Positions 1 through 13,153 of a stretch of 64,000 bases of DNA are shown here, in pieces. The notes under the pieces were generated by a model that was not told where the DNA came from, ran no database searches, and was given only the letters and a program-made list of their open reading frames with translations. Numbering within the stretch: position 1 is the stretch's first letter; the number at the start of each line of letters is the position of its first letter. This DNA is from Lineus longissimus (taxonomy: Eukaryota; Nemertea; Pilidiophora; Heteronemertea; Lineidae): assembly GCF_910592395.1 (NCBI RefSeq), contig NC_088310.1, positions 24,757,491 to 24,821,490 on the forward strand, written 5' to 3'. The position numbers and the translations under genes were made by a program.

Positions 1-1543
1 AAATTTAGTGGTGCACAGGAATTGATATTACCAATAGTCCTACTAGCATCAGTAAAAACTAGTGTTTGTTTATTCTTGGTGATAAAGCTTGAATGTATTC
101 TGAAACAGATACCTTAAGTCGTTATGAATACCGTTATCTAGTGAATATCCTGAGGGTTTAAACGATATAAATGATCTATGAGTTGAAATGTTAGCTTGAG
201 TTAACTTTTGAAACTTTTTTTATTTGGTGTGCTGTACATGTACTTAGATTTTGGTATCTGTTGACCGTTTTTGATTTGTTTGAAATTAATACATTATTTT
301 ATGGATATGTTTTTTGAAAGGACACCCAGTATTTTATCAAAAATACATGATCTTTTATCTATCTGACACTGTATCTTATAGATACATATGTAACTGAAAA
401 CTACCAAATTCTCGCCGTTGTTCTGTTTTCACAGATAATACGAATATCCTCAAGGTTTGCAGTACGGTTAAAATTACTGCAAAATTCCCTCTTAGAGGTC
501 AATGATCAATGATCCCTCACAAATGCTTCAAGGAGTGGTTTTGGTTAGGGTTAGCAATTTGACCTTCAGGCAGTGACGACCTATTTTGGAATTTGTCAGG
601 GATTCTACAATTGAGCCGAAAGTAAATTCCGTCCTCTGAAACTCTAATGTTATAGGACATGCTACATGTAAAGAGGTAAAAAAGCACATGACTGAGGTAT
701 GCTTTTAGCTCAACACACCCGTGTGTCACATGAATGTAATGTCCTCAGATCTCCCTGAAGTTGCAATATGCCAAGTTAATATCCGCACCGATGTCAGATC
801 AAGTATCTGAAGAGTGGTGAGAGTCCATTAACATGTCTAACAGGATGCTTTTGATGTATTATGAGCTTATATGCTGTACAAGGAACCGATAATTCTGTGT
901 TACTGTTCTCTGCTCTTTGAAAGGTTTTTGAGGTTATGGAAAACCAACAGGTTTAAAGTTTTTTCCGCCGACACAAATAAGCACTTCTTAGAGGTAGTAG
1001 CAAAATAACCAGTCACCAGTCATCACTCCACCCAGTCTCTTCCCAACTTCTTCAAGATCAGATCAATCTAAAAGAAGTGATCAAGTCGGACTCCCATGCT
1101 AATACTGCCAGTCTCTCTCATTCCAAACGCTACGATTCAATATCTGCACTCAATGTCCAATCAAGTAGCGTAAGAACCAGGACTTTTTTCGCCGCTCGCC
1201 AATGGCAGGATTCAATCAGGTGAAGCACACGCCATCTCGTCCTGTTTTCCTTCGGATCAATATGTTGTCATGGGAAGATCACTAAAAAACACATTAGATG
1301 AGCACAGATATCTTCTGAATCAGAAATAGACTAAAAAGAACATCATTATAAATCCAGTTTCCTGCTGACCTTTGAGGATGTCCATTACAGACTTTGCTAA
1401 TGGAATTGGACTGAGAAGAGTTCTCTCAAAATCAACAGTTTCAATAATTCTTTCCTATAATAGACTAAAATTGTTTTAGGTTTGTGGATCGTCAAGTTCA
1501 TGCTGTTTGACCTTGGAAATGGACTATAAAAAATTGCAAGTTT

Positions 1544-1721
1544 GCTTGGTGGTTTATCTTCAATGTCAAACCTATAACCATATAGCAACATTACCTGCTT
1601 GCTGATCACATCTTCACTGACAAATCTAAGGAACATTGCTTGCTAGCTTGGTGGTTCATCTTCACTGCCAAATCTAAGCATAAAGCAAAATTGGCTTATC
1701 TTCACTGACAAATCTTAGCAC
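1544..1721. repeat. Degenerate tandem repeat, about 50 bp x 4
   Basis: Units begin near 1544, 1596, 1645 and 1692. They share GCTTGGTGGTTTATCTTCAC and TGACAAATCTAAG with substitutions and length differences. Confidence 0.7.
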
Positions 1722-4099
1722 ACTGAGCCACCAACATTTCTCTATTTGTAGCAAAGAAAACCCACTATCCGAGTGTTCTTCAAACATGTGTAATGACTAT
1801 TCAGTGATTCCATTCCATGACCTAATCAAAAATGTTGTCGCTGGATCTACCTTTCCAAGCAAATTTAATCAGTATTGATCTTCATGTTATATTTTCATGT
1901 GATATTAATTGAATGTTTGAGTCCTTCGTACTTTGATCTCTCATTGCTTTGGAGATATTTCTTTATCTTAGTTCTGCTCCAATACTGCGGCTGGCATGCA
2001 AGTGATGCAGTTCATTTGATCATTTGGTAGTTAAAGGGGGGGGGGTTGAGACAGCTTATAATCTCAGTGTTGTTATGTGGGTAGTGTTATGTGAGGGGAA
2101 TGTCTTGTTCAAGATTCAGATGAGCTGTGGATTGCATTGAGATTCGGCCCAAATTGCTCATCAGGAATGTGGAGCTGCCCTTTTATAATGGGGGTTGGGG
2201 CATGTACCTCCTTTCCCTTTTAAAATCTGCAGTCGCGCTTATAGAGAATATAAGCTCTTTCAAGATTTTTCCTGGAATATCTTATTAAAGGGGATGCTAC
2301 CAGTATGAAAGAGTAGACTTGGAATAAGAAATCAAACTGATCAAATGATACACCTAACTTTAGAACATTGCCTTTACATCTCATATTATATATTTGAGTA
2401 GAATTCCATTTCCATCCAATAACCAATAACAACAATACACCATCGCACCCCCACCCGGAGCTGAATTATTTTTGAAACTCAACGATGATGACTTTTTAAA
2501 AAGGATTCAGTTCTTTGATCATCGATGTGTCTACTCATCCTTAATGAGCTATTGAATTTCTATCAACGTTTTCTTGGAGTACTAAGGTGCATGTGCCTAC
2601 CCGAGACGGATAATTACTTTATATCCCCATCCAATATTTTTGTTTGGAAAGTTGATTTTCTTGATTTCTTGTTTTATGGTTGATGTTGACGAGTAGACTT
2701 TGTTGGTTTTTAATCGAAATGGTTCACAAGAGAGCTTTCACTCTGCTACCTGGACATGACAACCTTAAGAGGAATCAATAAAAGCCAGACTCGAGCATCT
2801 AACAAATAAAAAAAAACTGGTTTGCTTTGACACAAAATCTCCAAAACAAACAGGAGTGTGTAATCCGTCTGTTTGCCTAGAGTTACGTATCAATGTGTGA
2901 CATTTTCAGTTTTCCTATCATGCCTGTAAAAAATACAGAAACGGGATGATCGACCCAAATATAAATTGAAACAAACACAACAATCAAAAATGTGTAAATG
3001 ACTGTGTTTGTTATGACTGTGTTTATTGTGCAGTGTTATACATCAATGGCTATGTGACATTTTCAATTTGCTGCTGTAAATTTGAAGTTTGAACTGAGAC
3101 ATGTAGAGATTGGATATTGGGCATGAAATATCAGCGTGTTAATAGTTTCAGCTGTTTTGGCAGTTTTGTGTTCTTTGAGGAAGTTTTGCTTGAGGTTGTG
3201 AAACTGTGGAGCATGTTCTGGGATTTGGAGCCATATTTGTCAACCTGCCATTATATACATGCCTGCCAACACAGGCTGCCATTTCTGATATGCTACTCCA
3301 TAATCTGTGATAATAAAACACCTGCACAGAATTTGGTGGTTTACAGCATACCCGATAGAAGACGAGAATAAGCATATTCAAGATATTCCAATAAACAGCC
3401 AGTATTGGGAGCTCCAACTGCCAGAGAAATGTCTCCTGTCACTTCGTGCACCAGGGCACTGCTGGATCTAGATAAGGAATGCCATGAGCCTTATCTCCCC
3501 TGGGCATCGCTTTTCCCAATGATGCTCAAAATGGATGGATATATTGTACGCCCGTGTCAAATATGTGACATATTCTACCATATATTGAAGATACTATGAG
3601 TCTGCTCATGCACATGTACACGTTGTGCTACATCTGATGTTCTCTGTTAATGTAATCAAGTAATCCACTTCACTATACTCAATGAATTGATTACAAGCCA
3701 TATGAGGTGATCGAAATACTGACAATTTTTCTCAGTCATTTTAGGCTTTTTTACACGCACCACATTTTTTTGGTGATGCGGACTCTTACATGTTTAAGTG
3801 TACCAATTATCATGAATATTTCATCCATTTCTCCTCACCACAGCTGCAGCTAGTCTCGATGGAGTTCCCATTGTTCTCTAGAGTGGCTAACATATGGTTA
3901 CAAGATTAACCTCTGCCTTATAACCAAATATTATGTATCACAGGCAACGATTTTTGAATCCATTGAAGAAGTCCCAAGTGGGTGCTGTTATCATAGATGT
4001 TGGTGATGCATTGGTGATCACAGTTGGTTGGACGAGCTGATGAACAAATATTTTTTTAACAAATTTTTTTAGCAAGATTGTTTTCATATTTCAGAGTCA

Positions 4100-4355
4100 G
4101 TTCAAAATTCTGAAAGATTTTCAAAGAAAAAAAGTTTTGGGACTGATTATGTTGTTTCATTTTGAGGAGAAAAAACAGAAGTGAAAAAAATATTTGGACT
4201 TAGAAATTTTTTCAGTGTTAGGGTTAGGGTTAGCAGAAAAAAAATTCAAAATTCTGAAAAATTTGCAAAGCCAAAATTTTTTGGGGCTGATGATGTTTCT
4301 TCACTTTGAGCAGAAAAAAACAAGTGAAAAAAATATTTGGACTTTGAAAAAATAT
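4100..4355 (+). repeat. Dispersed repeat family R, 3' part in tandem
   Basis: Two tandem copies of the AT-rich part of family R are present: TTCAAAATTCTGAAA, then GGGCTGATGATGTTTCTTC, then GTGAAAAAAATATTTGGACT. The first starts at 4100 and the second near 4247. Between them lies TTAGGGTTAGGGTTAGC. The 5' part of the family (CAGTGGAACC...) is missing here. Confidence 0.75.
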
Positions 4356-7300
4356 TTCGTCTTTAGTATGACAAATTAATTGCCGCAATCAATTTTTAGA
4401 AACAGAAATCATGGCAGCATTCATCTTTTCAGTTCTCATCATTCCACAATTTAGAATGCTCAATGTGTTCGGTGATAAACGTTGCCTGACTTAATGCTTG
4501 AATGCGTGATTGCTTGAATTTTTTCAAAAGTTTTCAATTTCAATTGTTTAAATCAACGGAATGATCACGGTTTACTGTGTATTCAGAAAAATGAACCATA
4601 TGTTTAAAGTGAGGTACACTCTCTCTTTAGCATGTTTAGCATTGATTATGATGTCAGGGATCATATTGTTGTATCATATGAAACTACTACATCAGGATTT
4701 TAAAATCAACTCTATGTTGAAAGTTGTTTTGTCTGCACTCGTGCTTATGGCAGAACATGTTCTAATATCATTTAAAAATATTATATAGAACATGTCTTGC
4801 CATGGGCATTGAAAGTGATACATCTAACAACTTGACGGCTGCTTTTGAAAGTGAAGATGGAATCAGTTGCTTCAGTTTGGGTTGTGTGATGTGGTATACT
4901 TGTATTTTGTACATGTTTTCCGACATTGTTAGTTAGAGCATCGTTGTGTTATGAGCTAATTTTTACTGATTCGATGATTTGGCTCGAGGCAACATTTTTC
5001 TTCTTTATGTATTGCTTATCAGCAAATGGGGGGAAACTGGAATGAAGCTATTGACTAACCATAGGCCTGGGCAATCGAGCACTATATAGAGGAGCGCACC
5101 TGAGTAAATTGTTGAACAATCGGGCTGCTTTGCACCTGCATGCCCATTGGATGCATTGTTTTTACCAAGTACCAAGGATCATTTGCACTGTGGGAAAATG
5201 TCTTGATGGGTGTTTGTAAACTTCCGACCGCCAGCTGAACTAATTTATATTACACTATTGTTTGAAGGATAATGTACTATGTAGTATGATTCTGATATTT
5301 GCTGGCCTGAGTGTGTAAATTGGCAGAAGAACACCAGTTTTGTTAAAGTCCTCAATTTTCATTCTTTACAAATTCGTTTTGGCTGGTCTAACATTTGCCA
5401 ATTTCTGAAACTTTGTAATTGATGCAAGAATTAATGAGCAACAGTTTCTCGAATGTGGCAAGCTTAAAGTATTGTTTGTTTATTGATACAACATGAATCT
5501 TTAATTCTTGAATTGTTTCTGAGGAAGTTTTTTTCTCCCCTGGCATTTTTGCCAAGAATGCTTTAGGGAGTTTTTAGTGTTTTATCATGTACATAACAGT
5601 GAATAATATAATACCTTTAAACAATTGATGATATCTATCACTGCATCCTATTGTTTAGATTTGCATAGCAATGTCACCCTTGGGGCATATGGAAGTGTAG
5701 CATTCAAATTCATCAAATCTTCGCTCATGATGATGGTGATAAAACTATTTTTATGTTTACTGCATGAAAGTAACAATGTCATGAGCCGAACATCATCAGA
5801 GGAGTATTGGCACTGGCTTATCTTCCAACCCTTCGTGCCAGTGAGTCTTGCTGCTGCCATCATATTGTGCTTGCCAACTGGAACTGCTGACCCGTGCCAG
5901 ATTTGCGAAGTAAACTCCAGAACTGGAAAGTTCCCCTACTCTGCAAAACATGTCAAGCAGTACTGGGACCAGAGAAGGCAAAGTCAAGAGCATCATAATA
6001 TGAAATCCAAGAACTAATATTGCACTAAAGTGACCATACATATCATTTGAGTAGCACCATCCAGTCCAGAGAAGGATCACTCATTCAAAACCAAGAGCTC
6101 CCAACTTGGTGGTATTGGTGCAATATCGAATGGTCTGAATCCGATATGTTTAAATAACCCATAAATCAAGAGATAATGGCTTGTGGTGGCAGGTATGAAG
6201 TGCAACTACTAGTACCAGATTGGCGCTGAGAAAATGGGATCAGAAAATGGAGGCAAAATTGGCTGACATGGAAATGTAATCTTGTTGATATGAATAACTT
6301 GGTCAACCAGAGTTGATCAAGTTTATTTATTGTTGTGTTCAAATAATCTTATTTGGCCTTGACAATGCTCGATAGTTTCTAATTCTGTCTTGTTTGGTGG
6401 TTCACTGGTTTCTTTCTTTGATACACTCAGCTTGATGCGGTCACTTGCATAAAACAACCAACCTCCACAGGATATTCCCAACAAAGATATCACCTTGCAG
6501 TTGATATTATAGACATATCATTCTTTCATTCCATTGTTGTTGTTGTCTTCAAAGTCATGTGAACAAAATATTGTGGATGCGAGTTTTTCCACACCAATCT
6601 CAGATTTCCAAGGCACTCTTGTCATACACAGCAGTATCCATGCAGCTTAGCCTTTCTCCACAGACAGTAGGACGCTAGGTTTGTTTTTCATAAAGATCTT
6701 ATCTCTGGTGAACATGGTGAATATGGCAGGCAAAATTATTTGCCTTTGGTTCATTTGATCAAAACAGATGAGGCCCAAACAGATCATATTGAACCTCACA
6801 AAAAATATCTTCCCACTTCTTTGCTGGTTCCCAATGATATACTCCAGTTTCAGCGATGTAAGACCACTTCAATGGCTACAACGAACTGGACTCAAAGGTT
6901 AACAATGTGATAACATGACCATCAAACAACTGCGAACCACCCATTCATCTCTTACCCATTTGAATTTGCTGACTCGCATCGAACAAAGTTGTGCATAATA
7001 TCAGGTCAGGCTTCGCTTGGATATTCAGAATCAGACTTAGATTGATGAAACTAGAGTATCTCTGCAGCTTCTTCTCTTCTATTACTTTGTCTTTTGCAAG
7101 AGTGTGTATCACTGCAGTTGTCAGTATGTGGCCTGGCAATATCTACTGCTTGATTGAGTGATTTCTGTAGTCATTATATTGCATGTATCCCACATATATC
7201 TTATAACCTCAAATGATCAACAAGCATCGCAGACTTTGCCTTGTTGATCCTTATGGATTGATTTATAGTGAGCTTTAAACTAGATTGCATGTTGCATACT

Positions 7301-8079
7301 CATTTCACTTCTGAATTATTACTGAGTGTAGGATGTTCAATCAAATTGAAATTGATTCTCAGGAAGCCAGCAGTCACATTAGTTATGTCAGTCAGGTGGT
7401 AATCAGGATGCTGATATTAATATAAATGCCAATCACATTTTATAAATGAGATCCTACATCCGATCTTCCGCTGATTATCCTTCTCTTGGGAACTATTTGA
7501 CAGAGCAATGTACATTCGACGGTGCCACTATTAAGTACATTGGACCGTTGAATGAGGAGTTGTAAACACTTTAGCGTGTTGACGATGATCAACTTATTGA
7601 CAACTTGAGAATTTGCCAGGATGTTGAGAACAAGGTTGCCTCACCGTTTCTTTCTTTAAATTTCTGTGGCCAAGCTCTTTGTGTGGTAGCAGGGATTAAC
7701 CATGTTACGGTATATGTTTCACTGCGTTACATGGTTGCTTAGGCTTTCTCCAACGTCATTCACAGCAGTGACATGAACTGGATAAAGTGGGATCAGACAG
7801 ATCAGTGTTCCCCAAAATATCTGTTGTCTCTAAGTAACAAGCTGATGGATAGAGGCCACACCTTTCTGATCCTATTACCCTTATTATATCAAAACACTAC
7901 AGGAACTGAGGAAATCACACATCGGTAAATTGGCTGTCAATCATCCTGTCCTATTAGAAGACCAATCAATGCCATTTACACAGCCCATCGACAGCATCCT
8001 TGACTACTGTACCAACTATTGTTAAAATACATTCTGATGATCCACTTGTACATTAACCACACTGAATATAACACTAGCA

Positions 8080-8392
8080 GTGCGCGACCACATCAGCTAT
8101 ATTGATTGCCGCAGAATCAGGAACCGACTATATCATACGGCCGTTTCTCATTGGGCTGTTCTCGTGTCTCCGAGTGACTAGTGCGTACATTGTCTTGATA
8201 GTCTGCTCCCTGCCGCACCAAACGACACACCGGCTACATCACGGCAATCACATTTCGTTAGCTACCAGCTAACATCGTAGGATCAGATTCTGATATTCTA
8301 GACAAGAGGAAACTTATTAGTTATTGTGTCATATTTTGGACTACAGGGATTCAATTGTGGTGGTTTTATTACGCTGTTCATGGCCTGGCACC
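8080..8392 (+). promoter_or_regulatory. CpG-dense candidate internal promoter and 5'UTR
   Basis: About fifteen CpG dinucleotides fall in 8081-8280, while the flanking sequence has few. The patch includes an inverted repeat GTTAGCT-ACC-AGCTAAC at 8257-8273. It ends shortly before the candidate leader ATG at 8393. Intragenic CpG-rich promoters drive vertebrate beta-neurexins, so the arrangement is suggestive. Some repeats in this genome are also CpG-rich, and this weakens the case. Confidence 0.35.
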
Positions 8393-8456
8393 ATGACGGA
8401 TAAAATTGACATCGTGCAGTATATACTTTTCACGCTTATTCTCTGCCACACCATTA
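8393..8456 (+). CDS. Candidate first coding exon: signal-peptide leader of a short neurexin
   Basis: An ATG in a good Kozak context (caccATGa) opens MTDKIDIVQYILFTLILCHT plus one residue, then meets the consensus donor A/GTGAGT with phase 1. A short polar start followed by about 14 hydrophobic residues looks like a signal peptide. Phase 1 is what both the EGF3 exon (26618) and the first LNS6 exon (31311) accept, giving ..HTI-S-PTTQC or ..HTI-T-SIAYRF. The second would be a classical beta-neurexin; the first, a leader-EGF3-LNS6 form. A CpG-dense patch lies just upstream. It could also be a chance ORF or belong to another transcript. No sequence homology to a known leader is claimed. Confidence 0.42.
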
Positions 8457-9949
8457 GTGAGTATAAATTAGATTTTCAGGTCACTTGTTATTCTCTACGA
8501 CTAGTTTAAGCGACTTTTTATAGGTAATGACTTAATAAGGAAATAAATATAAGCAATAAGGTTAAAGTCCGGTAATTTCATGAGAGTATCAAAAATTTCC
8601 ATTGACGTTGGCACTAATCTTTTTACGCCTTCTATTCCAAATCAATGTTAATTCATGAAAATATAACCAGTATCCGGAGATGGGCAGTCAACCATTGTTG
8701 TTTTTCCCCTGGATTTAGTTTAAATTCACCGAATTATAACCAGGCTATTTTCTTTCCACGCGCTGTTGCGTTATGATACTGTATGATAATGGCTTCCTTT
8801 TTGACTAAACATGGTTTATCGCTCCTGGCTTAAAACCCAGTCATGCATCCCTATTAGCAAATTTGATGTGGTGTGACTTTCAAAGCTGTAAGAAATTTTG
8901 TCATGATGTTTTGAATGCCACAATGGCTGTTCTCTTTCTTGATAATTCCCTCGTGGTAATGATTTATGATCAACATTTGGACAACCAAGATAACAGAACC
9001 GATGTGATATCACAAAAATGAGAATTCGTTTCACACCCCAAATCTCTCATTTTCAAGAGCTCCGGTAACGTAAACCATAAAATGTCTTCTTCTATTCAAT
9101 TTTTCAATTCACAGCAAAGAGCAGCCATGGAAAGACGTAACAATTGTTCTTATCATTGCTCTTTGGCACAGAAAGAGATTCTGTCGTGCTTATACTTTCA
9201 GTTTGTCCCAAATTGGTCTTTTGAGGACAAAGTCACAACCAGAATGCACGGATAAGATCAGTTAAAGTGTAATGTTTTATCACGACAGTAAATCTTCCGG
9301 TCGTGGTCTGGTATTATGGAACTTTCTTCAAAGCAAATGCATTAGTAGATGTATCCTCTGGTTCTTTGAATACAATATAGCTTTGTCCCTTATAAGAAAC
9401 TCAGGAAGTTGTCTCCTTTATATTCATGTCCTCAAGACCAGGACCAGCCATGACAGGAAGGAAACAGGAAGCGATATATACCTAAAAGGTCAACTGGCAC
9501 TTTATATAGTTTTACTAAGTTGATACATATACAGTAAGGTCAGATTCCACTGCAGCAGTTTACCGTAATGGTTCTACGGCTTCGACAGGCTTTGTGGTGA
9601 GTTACCATTGTGAAGCCAACAATCTGCATTGAAAATAATCCAACGCCTGTGAAAGCCACATGGTTTCTTGCTTTCCTTGCTGTAGTGAAAACTGGCAATT
9701 ATGAATTAATTTCACATCTAACCAATCTATGTGATGTTCTGATAACTACATTATCACTATCGAGATGATTCTTAAACATTTCATCGTATAGTTGTCAAAA
9801 GAGCACAGATATATCCACTCCCACAAAATGTTCACTTTAGTGGTTAGATATGCCCAAACAACCACCTGTCCATGTTGGTCAGTCATTAGGAAACATGGGT
9901 AAAGCCTGTGTTCGGGCAAACTGTTGTTTTCAGATTGGTCCAATAAGAC

Positions 9950-10385
9950 TTTTATTGCCTCGGAAGCTGATAATAGCTGCGCTTACACCACGAAATATTG
10001 GTGGACCAATTGCACTTACACCACCACATTGCCGCGACAAATTGGTTCGGCAATCCATTGCCGATACAAATTGCCGAGCGAATTTGTCCCACCAAGCTTG
10101 ATGGTCCAAATTCGCCCGGCTTGTTAAAAGCTCGGCTTTGTCGTGGTGTAAGCGCAAATGGATCGGCAATTAGCTAGTTAGATGGTTCGGCTCCAGGCGG
10201 CGCTTTCGAAATGGCGCTTTCTTCCTTGGCTTTCTGCGTTCTGCTTATTGTTTGCGCGCCATCTGTAGCCGGATTTTATAACTAGCTACAGCGCTGGTGT
10301 AAGCGCTTGGTGGATTTTCGATGGTGCGGCATTGGTTCCCGAACCAAGATTGGTGGTCCATTTTCAGGTGGTGTAAGTGCGGCTC
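9950..10385. mobile_element. CpG-rich MITE-like element or nest
   Basis: A perfect 15-bp inverted repeat, GCGCTTACACCACGA at 9979-9993 and its complement at 10141-10155, bounds a CpG-rich segment. Further copies of the CTTACACC/GGTGTAAG core lie near 10014, at 10291-10306 and at 10366-10380, so two elements may be nested. Base composition differs sharply from the flanks. No transposase is present; ORFs here are shadows of the repeat. Target-site duplications were not resolved. Confidence 0.55.
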
Positions 10386-10443
10386 ATGGCAGTGGGAATA
10401 TGTCTGAATATCTCTGTGTGTAAAGTGATAGGGCATCTGATGG

Positions 10444-10750
10444 CCAAGGAAAGCTATACCTGGGAATGGAACGTGACACACGTTTGGGTGTGGGTTGTAC
10501 TGTCAATGTGTGTTTTTTCCAGTCAAGGAACTTGACATATGGGTAGGTGTGGGCTGTGTCAATGGGCTTGACAAAGCAGAATATTTTTTGTACTGTCAAT
10601 GTGTGCATCACACAGCAGATAGGAGAGTTGTCACTGTGATTGGCATTGTATGTGTGGTCACCAAGGAATGAAACCTAGGAATGCCAACTTGACAGACATG
10701 TGGGTGTGGTTTGTGTCATGATGCAGCATCTTTGGTGCTGTCAGTATATC
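10444..10750. repeat. Degenerate tandem repeat next to the MITE nest
   Basis: Three diverged units start near 10444, 10523 and 10660. They share CCAAGGAA, then CTTGACA..TGTGGGTGTGG, TTGTGTC and TACTGTCAATGTGTG. Confidence 0.5.
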
Positions 10751-12938
10751 CATTTTCCTACACAGTAGAAATAGGTAATGGGATTGCAGTAGTAAATAAA
10801 AATGTAGGTGTATCTAGATAATGCTAAGGAGTGTTATTGGCTCTGACATCATTTTGCACAAGTGATATCATCTCTCTTGTACATGTAATGGAAAGGGACA
10901 GGTTCTTTACCTTTGTCCATTGTCATGTTTAGTTTTTCCATAATTCATGTAACATTTGTATCATCTTAGACAGAATAAGTCACTTAAAGGTCAACGCATG
11001 AAAAGATAGGCATAAAGATTTGTAGCCTGTTGTATCTTTTGCGGGGAACCACTATGATAGTGGCATAATTCAAAGTTTATTTCTGTAATGAGGTGTGATT
11101 CAGTGTGCTAACATATGGCCTTTAAGACACATTCATAAGTATGACAAGTCTGCTATTTTAATCTACTGCATGCATGCAATGACTTAAGAAGATCAAGGTT
11201 ATGGGTTTACCAGTGAGATGCGTGGGTTTTCTGGTGAAAGATTTGTGGGTTTCGTGAAAAATGGTCCATTGTTGGGATTTTGCCATTAAGATTACAGTCA
11301 CAAGCAAACATAATCACTACCTTGATTATTTGGGGCCAAGACGTGTTATAGAGCAGTATAAGGTGTTTTCTCGTGTATGTGTCTCTGGTTGCTTTTTCCC
11401 TGGTTTCCTCTTGGCCTTGGCCGCTTCCGATTACCAGCCGATCTCCTTGATCTCTCAAGCTAATAATGTCCTGACACTTGATTGCTTTCCTCCATGTGTG
11501 ATTAACCGGAAGAGCTGGATTTGTTGGCTTAGATAAGATGATGGTCATTATAAGATATCTATTCAACCCTAACTAGAACTGTCACTGCTGTGCACTCTCC
11601 AGTGTAAAGTGTATATGTTTCTTAGTTTAATTTTCATGAAACAGACTAAGATGATGGTGACTTCTTTTTCTTCCACCTTCAGCCTGCCTGTACTGTATCT
11701 GCAGTCCTGTGGCAGAGATGACTTTTATGTGACCAATTCACATTTAACTTGTTTATTGTGGTCTATATGAAGACTAAAGAGCTTAAAAGAGTTGTCTTTG
11801 AGACGCCCTGTATAAGCACAATTGTTGCATCTATGTACTTCCTGGATTCATAAGTGTATATTATTGTTTTCCAAGATCTCAAGCAAACTTGACTTGGGAA
11901 GTTTAATAAAACTTGAGATTACTGAAAATCTGAGTGCAAACACTTGTTCCCATGCAAAATAGAATTCTGAAGTATCGAGTTTGATAAGACATAATGGATG
12001 TGCCACTCGAAGACTTGTTAGAGTGACATTTCAAGAGCTATCTTTATGTTGCATGATACTGAAATTTACCCAGGAGATGAATACACAAGTGTGCAGGAAG
12101 CCATTTCGAGCTATTCAACATGTTTGATGCTCAAGCAAGGAGTGGAGGGAATACTGTTGTTGTTCTAGATTGTAGACTGTAATTTCAGCATTACCATTCA
12201 CATTATTCTTGTTTTAATGCGTTGCTAAGTCGATGGGCTTTGATATCTCATCCATGAAGTCTTTAAAAATGCAGACTGGTAGCATCAAGTTTCTTCGAAA
12301 TGGAGCCTCTGGTAGCTGTGCCCCTCTTTTCATAATCATCATTTCAACAGAAAAAGACATTTTGACGAGATGTGTCTTTTTCACAAGAATGCCAAATATT
12401 GCTAAAAGGGAAAATTAATCAACCATTTTGAAGATAAGGTGTGAATCATATTCCTGTGCCAATGTTGCTGGAAGCAGTGAGGAGATACAGTTGTCAATAA
12501 TACTGTCATTATAATGGCATAATATCATGGTGGCATCCTTTTATCACGTACATTGTTCAAAAGAAAAAGGAACAGAATCTCTGTCTCACATTGCTGACAA
12601 GATAGGTGCTGGGGGACTAAATTGATGGACTTCTATACTTGACAAAGCGAGTGTTTCGTGATGTTATGGGTAACTTCAGAAACTTCACAAGCCAATTAAG
12701 ACATATGTCTGACTTGAAAAACATGATTTTTCGCATTAATAAATAGCCTAAATAGTCGACAGTTGTGAGAAATAACTGGCTGCAGCAGGAAACGGAAACA
12801 AAAATTAATAGCTGTAATAACCATTGCTGTCAAGAAAACCGAAATTAGTTATACATTTATTCATTGAGTCTTATTGCTTCATACTCCTAATGGGATTACT
12901 GTGGATAATCTTAATGTGTTGTTGTTCCTGTCTTTCAG

Positions 12939-13153
12939 GATACTTTTGTCAGTAACACAGTAATGCGTTTTCTCTTGTTGGATATAACGTCGGTAAAAGA
13001 AAAGTATGCCATTGGTGGCATTGCCGAGGGGATATCCATTTCAACTTTTTACCTCGATGGAGGATTATCATTAGCTTTTAATAAATACATTTTGCCTTTG
13101 AAAGTTGCTGTAATTGATGATGATAATAAAAATTCTCTTAGCACATTTCCCAA
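12939..13153 (+). other. Possible orphan exon of unknown product
   Basis: A good acceptor (gttcctgtctttcag) is followed by 215 open bases in phase 0, then a consensus donor AA/GTGAGT (phase 2 out). The product would read DTFVSNTVMRFLLLDITSVK and continue through GGIAEGISISTFYLDGGLSL. It was not recognised, and it does not resemble LNS or EGF sequence clearly. Its phase 2 end does not fit the EGF3 exon. ORFs of this length occur by chance many times in the window, so only the flanking splice signals make it worth listing. Confidence 0.2.

Larger units (their letters stand above)
1..8039. other. Non-coding, no gene recognised
   Basis: Only short ORFs without recognisable domains, codon bias or consistent splice signals are present. 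The stretch holds a 50-bp tandem repeat (1544-1721), a G10 run (2036-2045) and a copy of the dispersed AT-rich repeat (4100-4355). It is probably upstream intron of alpha-neurexin or intergenic DNA. Confidence 0.6.

Noticed and set aside
4216-4233. TTAGGGTTAGGGTTAG, telomere-like
   Set aside because: Only two and a half units inside a dispersed repeat copy; too short to indicate an interstitial telomere.
5625-6017. Plus-strand open frame of 130 codons with two CxxC-like cysteines (PCQIC)
   Set aside because: No family resemblance. The opposite strand is open over the same bases, which points to composition rather than coding.
7446-7565. Small ORF with TFDGATIKYIGP, reminiscent of the start of an LNS domain
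   Set aside because: A stop directly precedes the ATG and another follows after 39 codons. No good acceptor or donor in the right place, so the likeness is probably chance.
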